Source: Geitlerinema sp. BBD 1991-9 (lineage in GTDB: Bacteria; Cyanobacteriota; Cyanobacteriia; Cyanobacteriales; Geitlerinemataceae). From it: a DNA stretch of 58,078 nt. The notes below the pieces were generated by a model, which was not told the origin of the DNA, did not search any database, and saw only the letters and a list, made by a program, of their open reading frames with translations. A program made the position numbers and the translations under genes. Below, piece after piece: positions 41,030-50,602 of the stretch. Every line of letters starts with the position of its first letter. Position 1 is the stretch's first letter. The DNA lies in contig LWRO01000031.1 of assembly GCA_001657325.1 (NCBI GenBank), positions 1-58,078 of the forward strand. Reading direction: 5' to 3'.

Positions 41030-43777
41030 ATGTCGGACAACCCTTCTACCGCCAACGGCAGTGCTGTCACTCAAACCAGCTCGCTCGACGACGCTTTGCT
41101 CGAACAATTTCTCGAAGCGAACCGTCTCGAACAGTCAGGACAGCACGATCTCGCCCGAGAACGCTACGAAGCTATCGCGGCGGAAGACGCCGAAGGATTC
41201 TACGGTACCAGCGCCCGCCGCGCCCTAGAAAATCTCAGCCGGCACGGAGCTTCCGGAACGAACCGGCCGCTGACCGCCAAGCATCCCACAACGGCTGTCC
41301 CCGACGAACTCGACGATCGAGGGAGCCGTTGGGATTTCAAAATCTTAGAGTCCACCACGCAATGGTTGCGCCGACGTTGGGAAAACCTCAGCTTTACAAA
41401 CAAACTGACCGTCTTACTGGTGAGCGGTTCGGTCGTTCCCGTTGCGCTGACGACACTGTTTCTCGTGTCCCGAACCCAAGAGCGCGTTCAAGAAGAGTTC
41501 CTGTCCCAGCTCTCCTCAGACGTAGCTGCGTGGCGGAACGACTACGTCATCTGGACAGAAGACGACAGTGTGACGGAAGCCGAAAACCTTTCCCAACTGG
41601 TGCAAATTCGCGGTATCGACCTCAGCAACGCCCGACAGATCGACCGCGAACGCGCCTATCTCGATGCCCTCGTGACCGAAGCACTCGCAGCGGGAGACCG
41701 CAACCGTGCAGATACGACGAAGAGTTTTCGCATTCTCACTGACGCACAGGGGCGCACGGTCGCTCAGGGGATCAAAATTCACACCTCAGCGCTCGACGAG
41801 TCGACTTATCCGCCCGTTCCCGATCCCAACCGTACCATTACGTCCGCCGAATTCCAGCGCGTCCAATCTCAACCGGGAATATCTCTCGACGACCTCGACA
41901 TCGTCCAAACGGTATTAAGGCAGGGGCAACCCCAGCGCGGCATCGAAATCGTTCCAGCCGAGATTTTAGAGCGGTTGGGACTCGGGAAACAAGCCGAGAT
42001 TCCCGTGCGCGATCCGATTTCCGACAATCCAGAACTCGCACCGCAATTCGCCCGATCTTACGACCTCGACGACTACAAGGCGGGATTGGCAACAGTCGTG
42101 GTTTATCCCGTCAAATTCGGCGATCGCGTGGTGGGAACGGCTGTCGTTGGCGTACTGCACAACCGCCACCACGCTCTGCTCGATGAATTCCAACAGCTTT
42201 TCGGGGCCAACGCGATTTCCGTCTACGCTTACGATTGGCGCGTCAACACGAACGTCGATGCTGGGGACGACACCCGCGCCATCGGAACGCTTGCCCCCGG
42301 CCGAGTGTCCGAAGCCATTTTAAGTGAGGGTCAAGAGAGTTTTCCCCTCGTCGAAGAGATCGATGGCAAAAACTACTTGACCGTTTACAAGCCCTTATAC
42401 AACCACCGGCGACGACTCGACGAGAACACCTCGCCGATCGGGATGGTTTCCGTTGCCAAGCCTCAGACGGAACTCGAGCAACTGGTGCGGGCGCAGCAAT
42501 TGCTCGGTTTTGCTGTGGGGGGCGGTGCCGCCTTGGTCGTCAGTGCCGTCGCAATTTTAGTCGCCAAGACGTTCGCTCGATCGCTCGAAGATCTTGCAGC
42601 CTTCGCACAACGAGTGGGAAAAGGCGATCGAGGGGTACGACTCGAAGCCACGGAACGGGCGGATGAAATCGGGATTCTGTCCCTCGAGTTGAATCAGATG
42701 GCAGCCAGCATCGAAGCCAATATCGATGCCGTGAAACGTCAGGAGGAACAGCGCCGCCGAGAAGCACAACAGCAACGCCGCGAGAAAGAACATCTCCAAC
42801 GAGGGGTGATGAACCTGCTGCTCGAAATCGAAGGCGCGCAACGGGGGGACTTGACCGTCAATGCAGCGGTGACGGAAGGGTCTGTGGGATCGATCGCTGA
42901 CGCTTTCAACACGACGATTCGCAGCTTGCGGGAACTCGTGTTACAAGTGCAAACCGTTGCTAACCAAGTGAACGAACTCGCGACGGGAAGCGCTCCGGTG
43001 GTTCAATCGCTGTCACGAGATGCCGTCGTCCAGGCCAGCGAGATCGATCGAACCCTCACGACGGTCGAACAAATCGGCGAGTCCATCCGCACGGTCGACC
43101 AATCGGCACAACAAGCCGCCGCCATCGCCCAACAGGGGGCGAAAGCTGCGCGCGAGGGGGAAGAGATCGTCGATTTGACGGTGACGAGTATCAAAAACAT
43201 CAGCAGCGCCGTAGCGGAAACGGCGAGTAAGGTCGATCGACTGACCGAATCGCTCAAACAAATTTTGCAAATTCTGACGATCGTGTCGGGGATTGCGGAA
43301 CGGACGAACCTGTTGGCGTACAACGCGAGTATTGAGGCCTCGCGGGCGGGCGAAAACGGTCAAGGTTTCCGGGTGGTGGCAGAAGAGGTGCGCCGTCTCG
43401 CCGGTCGTGCGACGGAAGCGACGCGAAGTATCGAGCAGATCGTCGAAGTCATTCAACAAGATACGACAGAGGTGCAGCAGGCCATGGAAATCGGCAAGTC
43501 CGAAGTGGCCGAGGGGACGGAGTTGGTGGCACAAACCAAACAAACCCTGAAAGGTTTGGCAGAACTCAGTCAAACGATCGATCGATACGTTCGATCGATT
43601 TCTCAAAACACCACCACCCAAACGGAAGCCTCCAAACAAGTCAACCAAATGATGGAACAGGTGGTGACGAAAACGCGCGACACTTCCACACTCACCCAAG
43701 ACGTCACGCACTCCCTCGAAGAACTCGTCGCCGCCGCCGCCACGCTGAAAGACTCGGTTGCCCAGTTCCGAGTGTAA
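41030..43777 (+). CDS. Methyl-accepting chemotaxis protein with large periplasmic sensor
   Basis: ATG 41030 (MSDNPSTANG) gives 915 residues; the TTG two codons before is unlikely. The N-terminal cytosolic module (LEQFLEANRLEQSGQHDLARERYEAIAAED) copies that of the smaller MCP. TM1 (LLVSGSVVPVALTTLFLV, about 124-145) precedes a periplasmic domain of about 340 residues that looks Cache-like (VVVYPVKFGDRVVGTAVVGVL; YLTVYKPLYNHRRR). TM2 is AVGGGAALVVSAVAILVAKT (about 497-517). HAMP, a coiled coil and the MCP hub IVSGIAERTNLLAYNASIEASRAGENGQGFRVVAEEVRRLA follow. It is likely a receptor for a small-molecule or redox signal of unknown kind. Confidence 0.9.
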   Translation: MSDNPSTANGSAVTQTSSLDDALLEQFLEANRLEQSGQHDLARERYEAIAAEDAEGFYGTSARRALENLSRHGASGTNRPLTAKHPTTAVPDELDDRGSRWDFKILESTTQWLRRRWENLSFTNKLTVLLVSGSVVPVALTTLFLVSRTQERVQEEFLSQLSSDVAAWRNDYVIWTEDDSVTEAENLSQLVQIRGIDLSNARQIDRERAYLDALVTEALAAGDRNRADTTKSFRILTDAQGRTVAQGIKIHTSALDESTYPPVPDPNRTITSAEFQRVQSQPGISLDDLDIVQTVLRQGQPQRGIEIVPAEILERLGLGKQAEIPVRDPISDNPELAPQFARSYDLDDYKAGLATVVVYPVKFGDRVVGTAVVGVLHNRHHALLDEFQQLFGANAISVYAYDWRVNTNVDAGDDTRAIGTLAPGRVSEAILSEGQESFPLVEEIDGKNYLTVYKPLYNHRRRLDENTSPIGMVSVAKPQTELEQLVRAQQLLGFAVGGGAALVVSAVAILVAKTFARSLEDLAAFAQRVGKGDRGVRLEATERADEIGILSLELNQMAASIEANIDAVKRQEEQRRREAQQQRREKEHLQRGVMNLLLEIEGAQRGDLTVNAAVTEGSVGSIADAFNTTIRSLRELVLQVQTVANQVNELATGSAPVVQSLSRDAVVQASEIDRTLTTVEQIGESIRTVDQSAQQAAAIAQQGAKAAREGEEIVDLTVTSIKNISSAVAETASKVDRLTESLKQILQILTIVSGIAERTNLLAYNASIEASRAGENGQGFRVVAEEVRRLAGRATEATRSIEQIVEVIQQDTTEVQQAMEIGKSEVAEGTELVAQTKQTLKGLAELSQTIDRYVRSISQNTTTQTEASKQVNQMMEQVVTKTRDTSTLTQDVTHSLEELVAAAATLKDSVAQFRV

Positions 43778-43778
43778 A

Positions 43779-43856
43779 GAGATGGGGAGATCAGGAGGTG
43801 AGGAGGTGAGGGAACGCCTAAAAAATCCTCAATCGTCAATTGTCAATCGCCAAGTC
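43779..43856 (+). repeat. Repeat-filled gap before cheA
   Basis: GAGGTGA units (about 43,794-43,810) and CAATCGT/CAATTGT units (about 43,830-43,848) form heptamer repeats. The same unit pair recurs at 22,714 and 46,625. No gene is seen. Confidence 0.6.
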
Positions 43857-43858
43857 CT

Positions 43859-46624
43859 ATGAGTTACTCTATCGATCCCGCCGTTCTCGAATCGATCGCC
43901 CAGGAAGCCCGCCAATGTTTTTTAGAAGAAGACGCTCCCGGTTATCTGGAGGCGCTTCAACAAGGGCTGCAACAGATCGCAGATGGCGCGTCTCCCGATT
44001 ACCGAACGCTCATGCGAGCGGCACACTCGGTGAAAGGTGGGGCAGGGGTCGCACAGATGCCGGGATTGAGTACTCTCGCCCACAAACTCGAAGACCTGCT
44101 CGAAGCTTGGAACGAAGAGCGCATCGCCGACGTGGATTCCGCCCTCGTTCTGATGCAACAAGGACTCGAAGTCCTGACGGATTTACTCGAAGCCGCTCGT
44201 TCCCAAGGGATCGACCTCGAACCCGATCCCAACTTATTGCGGGTACTCGACGACTTTTTAGGGACGCTCAATGCTCCCACTTCAGAAGTCGCCACACTCC
44301 CTTCTGAAAGTCTGTCTCCTGCCAAGAAACGCCTGATTCGTACAGCGTTAGAGTCCGATCTCGAAACCTGCTTGACGACCCTAAGCGATCGACTCCCAAC
44401 GCAGTCAGAGTCGTTGCAAGACACGACGCTCCCCGATCGAATGGCCACCTTCCTCGACGAATGCTTGCTGATCGGAGAGGCTTACAGCTTGCCTTGGATC
44501 GTGCAGACGGTTGAAGAAACATCTCAACGTATCGAGGCAGAATCTCCATCCTCCAAAAAGCTCGTGACCCTAGCGAGACAAACGATCGAAGCTTTGCGCC
44601 GTCAGCGAGAAGTCTATTTGAAAGAACTCGATAGCGCGACTGAGGCTTCGAGCGTGAGTTCAGCCGAATCGCACTCGCCGAGTATCGGCGACGACCGAAC
44701 GCCAACCGAGCTTCAGAACGGACGGAGAGACGAACGAGGAGATCCCGTCCCCACCCCCTCGAAAAATCACCCGTTAACCTCATCTGTCACCCATCAGCAA
44801 TTACGAATTCCTTTAGAGCGGATCGATCGAATGAGTAGTTTGGTGGGGGAGTTGATCGTGTCTCACGAACGCTTGACCCTGCAACAACGCCAACTCCGAC
44901 AAGCCAGTCAAAACCTGCGCCGCATCGTCGAACAAGTGAAACCCGTGCGCGACGACGTGCAGACGCTTTACGATCGAATGTCAACAGTCGAGCGAAAGAC
45001 CGAGGACGAGGCCATCCACACCGAAGAATTCGATGCGTTGGAAATGGATCGCTACACGGCACTACACAGTAGCTTGCAAACTTTTGAAGAACTGATCGCA
45101 CAGGTTCAAGAAACCCGTATCGACATCGATATCGTCAATCGCGAACTCGCTCAAGACCTCGGACTCGTGCGTCGCGACCTCGATCGACTCTACAACGAAG
45201 TAACCACCTCCCGTCTCGTCCCGTTCCAAGCGTTTGCCCAGCGCTTCGTCCCCCAACTCCAGCGTATTACGCAACGGTGTGGCAAAAAAACGACGCTAGA
45301 TATTGAGGGAGAAAACGTCCTCGTCGATAAAGTGCTGTTGGAACAGTTACAAACACCGCTCACTCACATTCTCAACAACGCCCTCGACCACGGCATCGAA
45401 AAGCCAGAAGATCGCCGCGCCCTCGATAAACCCGAAACGGCTCGCATTACCCTACACGCACAAACTGAAGGAAGCGAAGTCGCGATCTCGATTGCCGATG
45501 ACGGACGGGGCATCGATTTAGAGTCGGTGTATCGCAAAGCCATCGATCGTGGCTTGTGTCCGGCGCACGTCGCGATGAGCCAACTTCCCCGCGAAACACT
45601 CCTCAACTTCATCTTCCAGCCTGGTTTTTCCACCGCCGAGCAGGTCAGCGACATTTCGGGACGGGGGGTTGGCATGGACATCGTGCGAACGCAAGTCCAG
45701 CAACTGCGCGGGAACGTCGAAGTCGATACAGTGACGGGAAAAGGAACGACGTTCTCAATTCGCTTACCGCTAAGTCTGAGCTTGTTACCCGTGTTGCTGT
45801 GTCAAGTCGGTCAGCAAGTGGTTGCGATTCCCAGCGATACCATCCTCGACGTATTGCCCTACGATGACGTGGTCGGCATGAGTTCGGCGTTCGGTGCGAG
45901 TCCCGCTGACGAAACCGCCATGACTTGGCGCGGTCAGGTTTTGCCGCTGTACTTGTTATGGGGAATGTTACCCTACAACACCCGCGTCGCCGTTTCGACA
46001 ACCCCTCGCGTCGTTCTCATTTTAAAAGGTGCCTCCGCTCCGATGGCCGTAGCGGTCGATGGAATTGCAGACGAGCGTCAATTGGTGCTAAAACCGTTTG
46101 ATGATATGGTTCCCGTTCCACCTTACGTGGCTGGATGCGTCATTTTGGGAACGGGGGAAGCCGTCCCGGCAATTCTACCTCGGTTCCTCAAGCCGGTCTC
46201 TCAACAAAAGGCGGCCTCCGCTCCCCCAACGCGGATCGTAACGGCTCGGACGATTTTAGTGGCAGAAGACTCCACCGGGGCGCGTCGATCGCTCGAACGC
46301 ATCCTCACGAGTTCCGGGTTTGTCGTCATTCCCTGTCGCGACGGTCAAGAAGCGTGGAGAAAGCTCGAACAGCGTCAGGGATCGGTGGATTTAGTGGTGA
46401 CGGATATCGAAATGCCACTTCTCAATGGGTTCGATTTACTCAGTCGTATTCGATCGCATTCGAGATGGTACGGTCTCCCCACTGTCGTGCTAACCTCGCG
46501 CACGGGCGATCGACACCGCCAAAAAGCGAAAAGCCTCGGCGCCAATGCCTATCTCGGTAAACCGGTTACACCCACAGAGTTACTCTCAAGTATCGACAAT
46601 CTTTTAAAAGCGCCAAGCCTGTAA
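43859..46624 (+). CDS. cheA: CheA-type hybrid histidine kinase (Hpt-CheA-CheW-REC)
   Basis: This 921-residue protein begins with one Hpt domain (phosphoacceptor H in RAAHSVKGGAGVAQMPGL, about 51-68). A linker of about 200 residues is followed by the dimerisation domain (LRIPLERIDRMSSLVGELIVSHERL, about 317-341) and a HATPase. In the HATPase the N-box is LTHILNNALDHGIEKPEDR, G1 is ISIADDGRGIDLESV and G2 is ISGRGVGMDIVRTQV. The CheW domain follows (about 640-780). The C-terminal REC has phosphoacceptor D in LVVTDIEMPLLNGFDLLSRI. Domain order matches PixL/PilL/HmpE-type kinases of cyanobacterial motility clusters. It presumably phosphorylates both its REC and the CheY proteins of the cluster. 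Confidence 0.93.
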   Translation: MSYSIDPAVLESIAQEARQCFLEEDAPGYLEALQQGLQQIADGASPDYRTLMRAAHSVKGGAGVAQMPGLSTLAHKLEDLLEAWNEERIADVDSALVLMQQGLEVLTDLLEAARSQGIDLEPDPNLLRVLDDFLGTLNAPTSEVATLPSESLSPAKKRLIRTALESDLETCLTTLSDRLPTQSESLQDTTLPDRMATFLDECLLIGEAYSLPWIVQTVEETSQRIEAESPSSKKLVTLARQTIEALRRQREVYLKELDSATEASSVSSAESHSPSIGDDRTPTELQNGRRDERGDPVPTPSKNHPLTSSVTHQQLRIPLERIDRMSSLVGELIVSHERLTLQQRQLRQASQNLRRIVEQVKPVRDDVQTLYDRMSTVERKTEDEAIHTEEFDALEMDRYTALHSSLQTFEELIAQVQETRIDIDIVNRELAQDLGLVRRDLDRLYNEVTTSRLVPFQAFAQRFVPQLQRITQRCGKKTTLDIEGENVLVDKVLLEQLQTPLTHILNNALDHGIEKPEDRRALDKPETARITLHAQTEGSEVAISIADDGRGIDLESVYRKAIDRGLCPAHVAMSQLPRETLLNFIFQPGFSTAEQVSDISGRGVGMDIVRTQVQQLRGNVEVDTVTGKGTTFSIRLPLSLSLLPVLLCQVGQQVVAIPSDTILDVLPYDDVVGMSSAFGASPADETAMTWRGQVLPLYLLWGMLPYNTRVAVSTTPRVVLILKGASAPMAVAVDGIADERQLVLKPFDDMVPVPPYVAGCVILGTGEAVPAILPRFLKPVSQQKAASAPPTRIVTARTILVAEDSTGARRSLERILTSSGFVVIPCRDGQEAWRKLEQRQGSVDLVVTDIEMPLLNGFDLLSRIRSHSRWYGLPTVVLTSRTGDRHRQKAKSLGANAYLGKPVTPTELLSSIDNLLKAPSL

Positions 46625-46716
46625 AGAGGTGAGAAGGTAAGATGATGAGGAGGTGAGGAGAATTCAATACGTTTTTGAATCGTCAATCGTCAATTGAACT
46701 CATTGTAAATGGATTG
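46625..46716 (+). repeat. Repeat-filled gap between cheA and sipA
   Basis: GAGGTGA and AAGGTAA-type heptamers, then CGTCAAT units, lead into the sipA ATG. An open frame begins with TTG in this repeat (46675) and is rejected as the start. Confidence 0.6.
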
Positions 46717-46929
46717 ATGCAAGAATTTGAAATCGGTCAAAAAGTCCGTCTTACAACTCGTCCGCCCTATTTAAAAACTGCCGATTCGATGCCGATGCTA
46801 CGGCCGCCCACGTTAGTCTCGGTCGGAGAAGAAGGTACGATCGTCGGTCGCAATCCCGGTGGAACTTGGAGCGTGCGTTTTAAAAACGGTGCCTATCTTC
46901 TCGACGCTCAGTATCTCGATTTACTGTGA
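46717..46929 (+). CDS. sipA: SipA, NblS-interacting regulator (DUF3148)
   Basis: ATG 46717 gives 70 residues, the normal length. The whole protein matches the SipA/DUF3148 pattern: EFEIGQKVRLTTRPPYLKTA, DSMPMLRPPTLVSVGEEGTIV, then RNPGGTWSVRFKNGAYLLDAQYLD. SipA is an SH3-like barrel that binds and tunes the histidine kinase NblS/Hik33, which controls high-light and nutrient stress genes in cyanobacteria. It lies about 90 bp after cheA, but there is no reason to think it serves the chemotaxis cluster. Confidence 0.88.
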   Translation: MQEFEIGQKVRLTTRPPYLKTADSMPMLRPPTLVSVGEEGTIVGRNPGGTWSVRFKNGAYLLDAQYLDLL

Positions 46930-46988
46930 TCGAGCATTCAATTTACAATTGACGATTTTTCAAGTATCGCTCGATCGTCTCCTCATCT

Positions 46989-47012
46989 GGGTGCATCTCA
47001 CTTTTGCGATCG
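46989..47012 (+). repeat. Partial copy of the GGGTGCATCTCA element
   Basis: GGGTGCATCTCACTTTTGCG and the next four bases match one end of the element at 6858-6934, and the similarity fades after about 30 bases (GGAACCCACCCCTC). The opposite end is missing, so it is a truncated remnant. Confidence 0.65.
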
Positions 47013-47037
47013 GAACCCACCCCTCATCTTGTCAAGG

Positions 47038-47090
47038 GTGACTGGTGACTGGTGACTGGTGACTGTTGACTGGTGACTGGTGACTGTACG
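47038..47090. repeat. TGACTGG heptamer array
   Basis: About seven units of TGACTGG (some TGACTGT or GTTGACTG) run in tandem between the sipA region and the rnc stop at 47,095. This is another member of the 7-base-period repeats of the window. Confidence 0.75.
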
Positions 47091-47094
47091 AGCC

Positions 47095-47844
47095 TCATAA
47101 TTTCCTCATAACTTGCTTTAAAGCAGCTTCAGCAGCACGTTTTTCAGCTTCTTGTTTGCGTCGTCCTTTACCCATGCCGTAAACTTCTCCATTGGCCAAT
47201 ACCTGGGCTGTAAATTCTCGATCGTGAGGGGGGCCAGATTCTTCGATTATTTTATACCTTGGGGGTGTGGCAAATTGTTTTAACGCCCATTCCTGGAAGC
47301 GATTTTTGGGATCTGCAAGGCGATCTCGGGTGAAGGATTTGTGAGGTTGAGACGTTTGATTGACACGAGTAGATCGTAGCTCTTTCGAGTTAATGTGACT
47401 TAACTCAGGATGACTTAAGACAGTTGCCGACTCTAATAGAGGTTCGACGAACTGACGGACAGCTTCAATCCCCGAATCGAGAAAATAGGCTCCTACCAAG
47501 GCTTCAAACGTATCGCTTAAGAGAGAATCGTTGTTTCGTCCGCCGTCTTTTTCCGCACCTTGACCGAGTTTCATGTATCGATCGAGTTCGAGACACCGCG
47601 CAAACTTTGCCAGTTGTGGCTCGTCTACGAGTTTCGATCGAAGTCGCGTCAACTCTCCTTCAGTAAACTCAGGTTTGAGTTTATAAATAAAGGATGCACT
47701 AATAAAATTTAAAACAGAATCTCCTAAAAATTCTAAACGTTCGTTGTACTCAGACGCTTCAGGATGCTCGTTTGCATAAGAACGGTGAATAAACGCTCGA
47801 TCGAGCAGTTTTTTATCTTTAAATAAAGGTATCTTAAAAGTCAT
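47095..47844 (-). CDS. rnc: Ribonuclease III
   Basis: ATG 47844 (MTFKIPLFKDKKLL) gives 249 residues; a GTG one codon earlier is also in frame. The RNase III signature is NERLEFLGDSVLN (about 35-47), and the second acidic group is in LLSDTFEALVGAYFLDSG. A longer than usual linker (about 145-180, HINSKELRSTRVNQTSQ) leads to the double-stranded RNA-binding domain. It ends GMGKGRRKQEAEKRAAEAALKQVM. The enzyme cuts structured rRNA precursors and mRNAs. Cyanobacteria often have several RNase III genes and a Mini-III, so this may be one of a set. Confidence 0.95.
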   Translation of the reverse strand: MTFKIPLFKDKKLLDRAFIHRSYANEHPEASEYNERLEFLGDSVLNFISASFIYKLKPEFTEGELTRLRSKLVDEPQLAKFARCLELDRYMKLGQGAEKDGGRNNDSLLSDTFEALVGAYFLDSGIEAVRQFVEPLLESATVLSHPELSHINSKELRSTRVNQTSQPHKSFTRDRLADPKNRFQEWALKQFATPPRYKIIEESGPPHDREFTAQVLANGEVYGMGKGRRKQEAEKRAAEAALKQVMRKL

Positions 47845-47932
47845 CACAACCTCAAATCTCTCTCATGAGGACTTACGATTTCCCAAGTCTTTTCTCCTCG
47901 TCCTCTTCTCATCCCCTCATCCCGGCTCGATC

Positions 47933-48337
47933 TCAATCCACACCCGTAATCGGATCGGTACTCGGATCGGGCAACGGCTTTTGTACGGAGACGTCGGGCG
48001 ACCAATCCGAATTCGTGCGAGCTTTAGCAGACCGATGATAGCGACGCTCTTGTAACTGCGTCAACTCCTTTTGATAGACGGCAAAAATTGCCGCCAAACT
48101 TGCCGCGAGTGCGCCCCAACTTTCATCTGAAAAACGACTCGTCATCCCTTGCAACATTTCCTGTTGCTCGTGTTTTTGAACGTAACGCTTCAGACGCGCA
48201 CCATCTCTTGATAAAGCAGCTTGATAGAGTTCGCCATCACACCACCATAAGCCCGGTTGATTTAACAACCACGTCAGTAAATATCCTTCAGGATACTGTT
48301 CCCGCACCCAGGCGGCGAGATGTTGGAGTTCGTTCAT
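47933..48337 (-). CDS. Small hypothetical protein after dacB
   Basis: From ATG 48337 (MNELQHLAAWVREQYPEGYLLTWLL) it has 134 residues; the frame extends to 48376. The body is mostly helical with a tryptophan-rich start (QPGLWWCDGELYQAALSR) and ends in a low-complexity tail. It overlaps the 3' end of dacB by 50 bp in another frame, so translation is likely coupled. No family is recognised. Confidence 0.6.
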   Translation of the reverse strand: MNELQHLAAWVREQYPEGYLLTWLLNQPGLWWCDGELYQAALSRDGARLKRYVQKHEQQEMLQGMTSRFSDESWGALAASLAAIFAVYQKELTQLQERRYHRSAKARTNSDWSPDVSVQKPLPDPSTDPITGVD

Positions 48338-49802
48338 CCTCGGTTTCAACGTGCGTGTTGTTCGATTGTGTTTCATCGTAACCCTGGCAGGGTTGCAGAC
48401 GTGTTAGTAATAACACGATTTCGTCGATCGAGCGTCGTTGTTCGGCGGTCGATCGATCGGAGTTGTTGACAATAATACTAAATACTAACGTGCCGTAACG
48501 GGGGTGTTCCAGATAACCCGATAAAGCGGAAACCCCAGTCAGCGTTCCCGTTTTCGCCTGTACTCGATAGGGACTACCGGACAGTCGCGATTGTAGGGTT
48601 CCCGATTCACTGGCGACGGGAAGCGAGTTGCGATAAAGTCGGGCGTGCGGAGATCGAGCCATTCCTTGTAACGTCTGCACCAAAGATTCGGGACTAACCC
48701 AGTTCAACCGCGACAATCCCGAACCGTCGTTGAGAGCGAAACTTGCCGGATCGACTCCCAACTCTCGCAGGGCTTCTTCCACCACGAATACACCTCGTCG
48801 CGCGGCGGATGTACCGTCATCTGCTCGTGTTGTTCCCAACCAACGCAACAAGACTTCTGCATATAAGTTATCGCTGACGCGGTTGGTTCGATCGACCAAT
48901 TCTCCCACCGTCGGCGACAGCAACACGGCAATTTCAGCACCCTTAACGGGTATAGACTCCGTCACGGCGATACTTTCCCCGATCGAGATACCTTCAGTCG
49001 TTAACGCTTGTTGCAACTGCTGTAAAAACTGTTCAGTTGGATTCACCACTGCCACCGAGACGGGTTCGGGAGGCGAACCTTCAATGAGTTGTCCCGAGAC
49101 GCGAACGGTCGAACTGTGTAAGTCGCGTCCAACGGAGAGCCATTCGGGAGCGTTTTCTGCCACGGTAACCGATCGATTTTCGACGTTCCAGCGTCCGCGA
49201 TCGATCGATCGTTCCCACTCCACGCGCAAGGGTTGTCCCAAACCTTGGGGGTGAAGGATAAACGGAATTTCGTTTCGATCGAGGATGGCACTGTTGACGG
49301 GGGCCCCGTATCCCGCTTGCACGTCCTCCCAATCCCAATTGGGGTTAATCGCCTCGTCGCCGAAATAACTATCGTCGAGAACCAATCGATCGACCTGTTG
49401 CAATCCCGTCTCAGCAATCAGTCGCACCAATTGTGCTAAGGATTCTCCCGTCAAACTCGGATCGCCGCGTCCGGTCACGTGCAGTCCCGTTTCCGTTCGA
49501 TAGATCGACGTTCGCACCCGATACTCTGCCCCCAACCGTTGCAACGCGGCCGCTGTGGTGAGAAGCTTGGCATTGGAGGCGGGAATGAAATATTGACGGG
49601 CATTTTCACGATAAATTTCCTGTTGGGACAGGGTTTCGATGAAAATCCCCCAACTCGCTCGTTCTGAGTGGTTGTGACGAATTGTTTCGATCTCTCGGGC
49701 AAGTTGGCCTTCGCAAATGGGAGCTATTTGTGCGAAGGCAGGGGATTTCCAAATTCCCAAAGTTGCGATGGCGGCGAGCGTGTATTTCGTAATTTGTTTC
49801 AT
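48288..49802 (-). CDS. dacB: D-alanyl-D-alanine carboxypeptidase/endopeptidase, PBP4 type
   Basis: This 504-residue protein has a signal peptide (KYTLAAIATLGIWKSPAFA). The S13 active-site motifs are in order: SxxK in IPASNAKLLTTAAAL, SxN in RVSDNLYAEVLLRWLG, and KTG in VQAKTGTLTGVSAL. The length suits the inserted domains of the PBP4 family. It trims or cleaves peptide cross-links of peptidoglycan in the periplasm. The last 25 residues are low complexity and overlap the next gene. Confidence 0.95.
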   Translation of the reverse strand: MKQITKYTLAAIATLGIWKSPAFAQIAPICEGQLAREIETIRHNHSERASWGIFIETLSQQEIYRENARQYFIPASNAKLLTTAAALQRLGAEYRVRTSIYRTETGLHVTGRGDPSLTGESLAQLVRLIAETGLQQVDRLVLDDSYFGDEAINPNWDWEDVQAGYGAPVNSAILDRNEIPFILHPQGLGQPLRVEWERSIDRGRWNVENRSVTVAENAPEWLSVGRDLHSSTVRVSGQLIEGSPPEPVSVAVVNPTEQFLQQLQQALTTEGISIGESIAVTESIPVKGAEIAVLLSPTVGELVDRTNRVSDNLYAEVLLRWLGTTRADDGTSAARRGVFVVEEALRELGVDPASFALNDGSGLSRLNWVSPESLVQTLQGMARSPHARLYRNSLPVASESGTLQSRLSGSPYRVQAKTGTLTGVSALSGYLEHPRYGTLVFSIIVNNSDRSTAEQRRSIDEIVLLLTRLQPCQGYDETQSNNTHVETEDERTPTSRRLGAGTVS

Positions 49803-50602
49803 TGGCTCGAGTGTCGGGGCAGCACCTTATATCTTTATTCGATCTTAAATCTTTCGATCTATTTCTGAAAAAGCAATTTGAAATGCGATCTTTACTTAAA
49901 TCGGCTTACCTCGACAATAATCACTATGATTTTTGTTTTTATTCAAGCTTGATTTTCACAGTAATATAAGCAAGTCCATAATAACTCAAGAGCACTTATT
50001 AAGAACGATCGGAAGATTTAACGCAATTCTCTTGGAATCCCCCCAAAAAAACTCAAACTCTTATTTTTGTGGATTTGAAGTTGTTTTTGTTTTGATTACA
50101 CGTCTCTTATATGATATGAATTGTGGACGAATTGCTTTAGAGCGTCCATTTTTTTTAGAAAGACAAATCGAAAGATCGTGAAATAAAAATATTTTTTAAA
50201 ATCGAGAAAGCTTAAGTCTATTATTCTTTATTAAAAGACTCGATCGAATTGTGTTTTTAGTGAATTAATATTTATTTTTTTTGGGATTTTATAATTTCAA
50301 AAAAGAGGCTTGACCGCCAACAAAACGTAAACCAGAAAAAGTTTATAGATTGACTACAGGATGTATTGAAATATCCCTGGCGGTACTGTATTCAGTTGCA
50401 ATGACCGCTGTCGCAAAGTATCTGAGTACTTCGAGAGGTGAGACAAGCCAGGGATCGATCGAGTTGTACCATGGAAGGATTAGACGATATGTCACACTAG
50501 AATATGAATACTTGCCTATCGCATTCACTTCTGCAACTCATTCTTCGATCGGGCGAGATCGAGCCTGAAAACTTGTTATAAGAGTTGCCTCCACATACGT
50601 CT
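49803..50602. other. AT-rich intergenic region, 800 bp
   Basis: The region separates divergent dacB and the PAS/GGDEF-EAL gene. It has long A and T tracts and no supported gene; a frame at 50,350-50,568 has no convincing start or family. TCCCTGGC near 50,377 and GCCAGGGA near 50,447 are reverse complements and could bracket an RNA structure. TTGAAA followed 17 bases later by TATTCA (about 50,366-50,394) is a weak promoter match. Confidence 0.5.

Noticed and set aside
47038-47090. Tandem repeats as a CRISPR array
   Set aside because: Units are 7 bases with no spacers and no cas genes near any of the arrays.
50350-50568. Open frame of 72 codons before the giant PAS gene
   Set aside because: No plausible start context and no recognisable features; likely part of a long leader or promoter region.
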